Part shown: positions 31,389 to 35,256 of the stretch, piece after piece | Layout of the letters: every line of letters begins with the position of its first letter | Position numbering within the stretch: the stretch's first letter is position 1 | NCBI GenBank assembly: GCA_020833025.1 | Contig: JAJHRB010000008.1 | Span: 1 to 35,256 of the forward strand | Direction: 5' to 3' | Length of the DNA stretch: 35,256 bases | Source of the DNA: Thermoproteaceae archaeon | GTDB lineage: Archaea > Thermoproteota > Thermoprotei > Thermoproteales > Thermoproteaceae | Position numbers and translations under genes: made by a program | Notes under the pieces: generated by a model | What the model saw: only the letters and a program-made list of their open reading frames with translations | What the model was told of the DNA's origin: nothing | The model's database searches: none

Positions 31389-32819
31389 ATGCTGCAGTAC
31401 AGAAAGGTCGTCCGAGATCCTGTGCACGGCTTCATCAAGCTCACCGATGAGGAGGTCGCGTTAATTGACGGCGAGCCGCTCGTGCAGAGACTTAGGTACG
31501 TGAAGCAGCTCGGCTTTGTGTATCTCGTCTACCCGACTGCGCTGCACACGCGCTTTGATCATAGCCTCGGCGTGATGCACGCCGCATCTCTAATAGGCGA
31601 GAGGGCGCTTCAGCAGCTCGGCGAGCGCGACGACGCAATACTGAGGCACTTGCGGGTCGCCGCGCTGCTCCACGACATAGGCCACCTCCCCTTCTCTCAC
31701 ACGTTTGAGGTGCTGGCCGAGGACGTGGTGCGCGCGGCCGTCAAGATGGGCTGTGTCAGTGCCAGTCCTGCGCGCTTAGACGCCAGCACGGGCAGGCTGC
31801 ACGAAGCTGTATCCAGGCTGGTAGTCGAGAGAATGTCTGACAGACTAACAAGGCTCGGCTACGATCCCGAGACTGTGAGAGACCTGCTGCTCGGGCGGGG
31901 CCGCAGGTATCGGCTTCTCGGCAGTATTCTCTCGGGCAGCTTTGATGCCGACAAGCTCGACTACATAATGCGCGACATGTACTTCACCGGCGCGACTGTG
32001 GGCTCCAGTTTCACGCACATAGACCTCGAGAGGATAGTAGAGAACTTGGAGATCGAGGACGGCAGGTTTCAGTTTAATGAGAAGGCAAGAGTGAATATCG
32101 AGGGCTACTTAATCACGAGATACAATCTGTACAGGCACGTGTATCTGCATCACAAGACCGTGCTATTTACAGAGATCGCGCGGAGCGTGGTAATGGACAA
32201 CGCAACAAAGTGCGCCGGCGGTCTCGGCGAGGGGGCGATCTGCCAGTACCTCTGCGATCTGGCGCGCTTCATTACGGGCAACATCGATAGTGATGAGGCC
32301 TGGAAGATCACAGACCATTACTTCATCTCGGTGTTCATGCGGGACCCTAGGTTCAGAGATCTGCTGGCGAGAAAGCCGCCGGACTACGTGGCGTTATGGA
32401 AACGTGAGAAGGACTTCATGGAGGCAGTCGGGAATCCCGCGAAGTTCAATGAAGTAGTGGGCGCGTTAAGGTGGCCCAGACTGGAGGCGCTCAAGAGGAG
32501 CTTAATAGAGAGCCTCAACAAGGCGCTTGTGGGCTGCGAGCTCTCGCCGGGCGATCTCTTGATATCGCACGCGTGGTTCGAGCCGTACACTGAAGATCTC
32601 TACATCACAACGGCAACGGGCCCCGCCCCTCTGTCGAGTATCTCGCCGTTTGTCAATGCCATATACGAGGCTTGGAAGCGAGCGCCTCACGTGTTCATGT
32701 ATGTGAGCAGGAGGGCCCTCAAACGCTGCGGCGACAGATTACTCGATCGCGTGAGGTCAGAGCTGAGACTTCTCGTCGAGGAGATCGGCAGAGGTCTAGA
32801 GCTCGCGGGGAGGAGCTGA
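31389..32819 (+). CDS. HD-domain phosphohydrolase (SAMHD1/dGTPase-like)
   Basis: 476 aa from ATG 31389, chosen by a TATA-like TATTATTAAT centred about 25 bp upstream and by the typical start LQYRKVVRDPVHGFIKLTDEE. HD metal motif: HTRFDHSLGVMHAA (His53/His58), LLHDIGHLPFSHTFE (His95-Asp96), and FDADKLDYIMRDMYFTG (the second Asp). This arrangement is that of the SAMHD1/YdhJ family; nucleotide triphosphohydrolase activity on dNTPs or other nucleotides is inferred. Later residues (about 250-476) hold an additional domain of unknown role. Confidence 0.85.
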   Translation: MLQYRKVVRDPVHGFIKLTDEEVALIDGEPLVQRLRYVKQLGFVYLVYPTALHTRFDHSLGVMHAASLIGERALQQLGERDDAILRHLRVAALLHDIGHLPFSHTFEVLAEDVVRAAVKMGCVSASPARLDASTGRLHEAVSRLVVERMSDRLTRLGYDPETVRDLLLGRGRRYRLLGSILSGSFDADKLDYIMRDMYFTGATVGSSFTHIDLERIVENLEIEDGRFQFNEKARVNIEGYLITRYNLYRHVYLHHKTVLFTEIARSVVMDNATKCAGGLGEGAICQYLCDLARFITGNIDSDEAWKITDHYFISVFMRDPRFRDLLARKPPDYVALWKREKDFMEAVGNPAKFNEVVGALRWPRLEALKRSLIESLNKALVGCELSPGDLLISHAWFEPYTEDLYITTATGPAPLSSISPFVNAIYEAWKRAPHVFMYVSRRALKRCGDRLLDRVRSELRLLVEEIGRGLELAGRS

Positions 32820-33119
32820 CGCGTTTTCCCGCTAGCTTTACTTATGTAGATATTTCCGCTAGCGGATCTGGGCCTGGCGCTGGATCGCCCGCGCCGCACG
32901 GGCCCCGCCGAGACGCGACGAGGAATCCCGTCTGGGCGCGCGGCCGGCGCCCCCGCCCCGTCTGCAGCTCCCGCCGGCCTTGCTGCCTCTTCCTGCACGC
33001 CTCCTTGCTGCGTTGTGCCGGTCTCGCGGCGCGGGGCCCTGAGAGCGGCAGGGCTGGGGGCACGAACGCCGCCTTGCGCTCGGGTTACGAGATTAAAGGC
33101 AGTGCAGCGGCGCCGCCTC
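32820..33119. other. Gene-free stretch between HD and surE genes
   Basis: About 300 bp without a credible gene; proline/arginine-rich frames are antisense or random GC effects. It holds a direct repeat TTTCCCGCTAGC (32825-32836) / TTTCCGCTAGC (32853-32863), the second copy extending to the palindrome CCGCTAGCGG (32856-32865), and, near its end, the surE promoter ATTAAAG (33092-33098). Confidence 0.5.
32825..32865. repeat. Direct repeat with palindromic core (GCTAGC)
   Basis: Two copies of TTTCC(C)GCTAGC, start to start 28 bp, just after the HD stop codon. Could be a protein-binding pair or part of a transcript end. Confidence 0.4.
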
Positions 33120-33869
33120 GTGAAAATCATAGTGACGAACGACGACGGTCCCCACTCGCCGCTACTGAGCGCGCTCACCAGTGCATTGAGAGAGGCTGGA
33201 CACCAAGTCGTAGTGGTAGTGCCCGAAAAGCCGAGATCGGCGGCGGGTCTCGCGAGGACTTACCACAAGCCGCTCAGGGTGAGAAGGCTTGGGGACTACT
33301 ACCTCGTTAACGGGTTTCCCGCAGACGCCGTGTTTGCGGCCCTCAGAGTGATAGCGCCTGACGCAGACCTCTTGATATCGGGTATTAATATTGGCGAGAA
33401 CTTAGGCGTGGAGGCGACCTACGGCAGCGGCACAGTCGGCGCGGCAATACAGGGCGGCATCCTGGGAGTGCGGTCTCTCGCAGTGTCCATGGAGGGCAAC
33501 GGCAGCGTAGAGCTTGCAATGCGCGTTGCCGTGGAGGCAGCTGCCGTCGCTGACAGGCTGCACGATGACGTACTCGCGGTAAGCATAAACATCCCGAGCG
33601 ACTGGAAGGGAGGGCTTTACTGCGTGAGAAAGCTCGCAAGAGCCGTGTCCCGAGAGCGAGTCTACGAGGGGGTTGACCCGCGCGGCGAGAAGTTCTACTG
33701 GCGCTGGGGGCCGCGCGCCAGCGCCTTTGAGCCGGGGACCGATGCGTACTACTTTTACGTGAATCGCGGTATTACAATTCTCGGGCTCTCTGGATCGGGC
33801 ATTATCAACATAGCGGCATTCGCGACCGGGCTCGGGACTAGACTAGATGCCAGGCACGTGCACTGCTGA
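33120..33869 (+). CDS. surE: SurE survival-type nucleotidase
   Basis: 249 aa from GTG 33120 (TATA-like ATTAAAG about 25 bp upstream). Family hallmarks: IVTNDDGPHS (metal Asp8, Asp9), PRSAAGLART with Ser40, NGFPADAVFAAL, SGINIGENLG (metal Asn90) and YGSGTVGAAIQGGILG. SurE enzymes are divalent-metal 5'/3'-nucleotidases and exopolyphosphatases. The C-terminal half is typical of archaeal SurE. Confidence 0.94.
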   Translation: MKIIVTNDDGPHSPLLSALTSALREAGHQVVVVVPEKPRSAAGLARTYHKPLRVRRLGDYYLVNGFPADAVFAALRVIAPDADLLISGINIGENLGVEATYGSGTVGAAIQGGILGVRSLAVSMEGNGSVELAMRVAVEAAAVADRLHDDVLAVSINIPSDWKGGLYCVRKLARAVSRERVYEGVDPRGEKFYWRWGPRASAFEPGTDAYYFYVNRGITILGLSGSGIINIAAFATGLGTRLDARHVHC

Positions 33870-34052
33870 GCTCGCCCCGCTCCCGGCCGCCTTATGGAGG
33901 CCAGAGCCCCGGAGCCTCTCGCGCGCCTGTCAGTTGCCGCGCCCAAGCGTAACATAACGAGGCCGCTGTCAGTAGTGCGGCGGTAGTCCGGGCGTGGTGC
34001 ATGCCTGTCGGCTGGCGCTGCAAATAAATGCTGCACTGAGATATCCCGCCCC

Positions 34053-34397
34053 ATGGAGTCTGACGTGGTTAGGGCCATGCGCTATAAATTCGTGCGCTAC
34101 TGCATTAACAAAGCCTACGCAGAAATGGACTTCGGAGGGGTGCCGGCCGAGGTTATCAATGTATTTGACGACGTGGTCGACCAAATTAGACGTCTCGAAA
34201 AGTATTTCACGTCCATAGAGTCTATTAAAACTGCACTGCAGACAGACATAGCAGAAAAATTGAGAGCGCTCAAGGAGAGAGATCCGAACTTCACAAAAGC
34301 ATTTGTGGATAAAGTTGTGAAGCACTGCCTAGAAATTGAGGAAATAGCCGGCTCCGAAATCCGGCAGTACATTGAGATGTTGCGCGAGGTCGTGTAG
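34053..34397 (+). CDS. Hypothetical helical protein, 114 aa
   Basis: ATG 34053 with a TATA-like CAAATAAATG about 27 bp upstream. All-helical, charged (VINVFDDVVDQIRRLEKYF, LEIEEIAGSEIRQYIEML). No family recognised, no membrane segment. The 183 bp before it (33870-34052) hold nothing that I can name other than this promoter. Confidence 0.6.
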   Translation: MESDVVRAMRYKFVRYCINKAYAEMDFGGVPAEVINVFDDVVDQIRRLEKYFTSIESIKTALQTDIAEKLRALKERDPNFTKAFVDKVVKHCLEIEEIAGSEIRQYIEMLREVV

Positions 34398-34440
34398 CGG
34401 GCGTGCCAACCGCGCCGGCCGTTACAGAAGTTTTTATACG

Positions 34441-34453
34441 AAAAAATAAAAAA
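34441..34453 (+). promoter_or_regulatory. AT-rich promoter of the winged-helix gene
   Basis: The stretch AAAAAATAAAAAA is about 26 bp before ATG 34475; GTTTTTATACG just upstream could be a second box. Confidence 0.5.
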
Positions 34454-34474
34454 CTACGCCACAAAGAAGGCTTT

Positions 34475-34843
34475 ATGGATGGCGCGCGCACGATTTCGCG
34501 CAGCTACAGCGAGAGACTTGACGCGCTCAGGATAAAGCTCGCGATAATTAAATTCCTCAAGGAGCTTGTGCAGAGTGCAAAGGGCAACCTAGTAACTTTC
34601 AGACCGTCCAAGGTAGTGCAAGAGCTGCACATATACGACTCACACGATATGCGAACCAAGACCGTAATGATTAGAGCCTTCCTCGACGAGCTAGTACAGC
34701 GTGGCTACATCACGGTAATAAAGAGAAGCGCGCGGGGCAAGGTTTACGGGCTGTACAGAAACAACAGGTTCTGGAGTGTGCTGCTCAGCCGCGAGCCGGA
34801 GGGTGTGCTTGAGACTCTGAACATGGAGGAGGCGCGCCGCTGA
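34475..34843 (+). CDS. Winged-helix DNA-binding protein, 122 aa
   Basis: ATG 34475 is chosen from the AT-rich box upstream; the frame opens earlier (34403) but that part would be inside the promoter. The pattern LRIKLAIIKFLKELVQS, FRPSKVVQEL, KTVMIRAFLDELVQRGYITVIKRS, GKVYGLYRNNRFW is a winged HTH with a recognition helix near residues 62-80. Small archaeal regulators of this type are common; target not known. Confidence 0.7.
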   Translation: MDGARTISRSYSERLDALRIKLAIIKFLKELVQSAKGNLVTFRPSKVVQELHIYDSHDMRTKTVMIRAFLDELVQRGYITVIKRSARGKVYGLYRNNRFWSVLLSREPEGVLETLNMEEARR

Positions 34844-34895
34844 CAGCAGTAAATTCTCACTGCTGCGCTTATATTAGCAAGGTATCACACTTTAG

Positions 34896-35256
34896 GTGGA
34901 CGCTGCTGCCATCCTGCGCGCGCTGCACGAGAAGTACAGAGGGGGGCGGGCATTCAGAGTTGCAATTATCGGGGCTTACAGCGGCGGCAGGTACGTAGAA
35001 CCGCCCCGTCTGAGACCCGGCAACTACATACTCATGCTCCCGTTCGTACCATCAGCAGTACTGACAGTCCTAAATACTGGTATTATCACCCAGCTAACTG
35101 CCGGCGTGTGCGCCATACTTGCATCTTATATAATAATTTATTACTACATGAGGAGGGCGTGTTTCACGCCCGACGAGATTAAAGTCGTGCGGACAAATTA
35201 CAGAGACACAAGCTACTTATCGTCGAGCAAGCTCAAGATTCTGGAGGAGCCGCAAC
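34896..35256 (+). CDS. Membrane protein, C-terminus cut by the window edge
   Basis: Frame opens at GTG 34896 (TATA-like CTTATATTAG about 25 bp upstream) and has no stop before the edge. About 120 codons: an N-terminal soluble part (MDAAAILRALHEKYRGG), two hydrophobic helices (about residues 48-60 and 68-86, with LPFVPSAVLTVLNTG and VCAILASYIIIYYYM), then a basic loop. No family recognised. Confidence 0.6.
   Translation, partial: MDAAAILRALHEKYRGGRAFRVAIIGAYSGGRYVEPPRLRPGNYILMLPFVPSAVLTVLNTGIITQLTAGVCAILASYIIIYYYMRRACFTPDEIKVVRTNYRDTSYLSSSKLKILEEPQ

Noticed and set aside
32672-33310. 212-aa plus-strand frame across the gap before surE
   Set aside because: It overlaps two genes in the wrong frame and has the composition expected for random GC-rich DNA.
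1-35256. CRISPR array, cas genes, rRNA
   Set aside because: No regularly spaced repeats and no such genes were seen.

Overview
The window reads as a GC-rich hyperthermophilic crenarchaeon, most likely of the Thermoproteales. Evidence: archaeal-type genes (uS15, uS8, eS1/S3Ae, deoxyhypusine synthase, archaeal TyrRS and AsnRS, RIO1, a two-KH Dim2-like protein, a geranylgeranyl reductase), many GTG/TTG starts, tight gene packing, and AT-rich TATA-like boxes centred about 23-28 bp upstream of the start codon of most genes. That spacing points to leaderless transcripts, and I used it to choose many starts. No rRNA, tRNA or CRISPR array was seen.

Layout. (i) 1-2204, minus strand: a secreted propeller-like protein cut by the window edge, a textbook type IV pilin (Glu at +5 after the predicted cleavage) and a Ras/Arf-like small GTPase. 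(ii) 2255-5134: an orphan gene, then an IS200/IS605-type tnpB-only element at about 3043-4580. It has split a membrane/coiled-coil gene whose halves lie at 4964-4581 and 3042-2848 and rejoin in frame when the element is removed. (iii) 5303-11541, plus strand: five genes joined by 4-base start/stop overlaps or the equivalent. Each encodes a protein with one N-terminal pilin-like hydrophobic helix and a different outer domain of 146 to 1090 residues. This is the strongest candidate for an undescribed system. (iv) 11642-14069: a coiled-coil protein, a Nth-like Fe-S DNA glycosylase and a phosphoglycolate-phosphatase-type HAD enzyme. (v) 16874-14046, minus strand: aKMT-like protein methyltransferase, deoxyhypusine synthase, GlcNAc-1-P-transferase-like enzyme and a small membrane protein. 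(vi) 16989-23878: translation, replication and RNA-processing genes (uS15, RecJ/Cdc45-like, Pcc1-like, BFN domain, TFS-like ribbon, RIO1, KH protein, S3Ae, two Lrp-type regulators, a class II amidotransferase). (vii) 23884-35256: two orphan proteins, uS8, AsnRS, TyrRS, a geranylgeranyl reductase, an HD phosphohydrolase, SurE, a winged-helix protein and a membrane protein cut by the right edge.

The first 12 kb is a cell-surface region. It holds pilins and pilin-like proteins but no assembly ATPase, platform protein or prepilin peptidase, so assembly must depend on genes elsewhere. The rest is mostly housekeeping in short operons and divergent pairs that share promoter regions. Two non-coding candidates stand out: a C/D-box-like sRNA at 19242-19297 and a strongly structured gap at 24944-25116.
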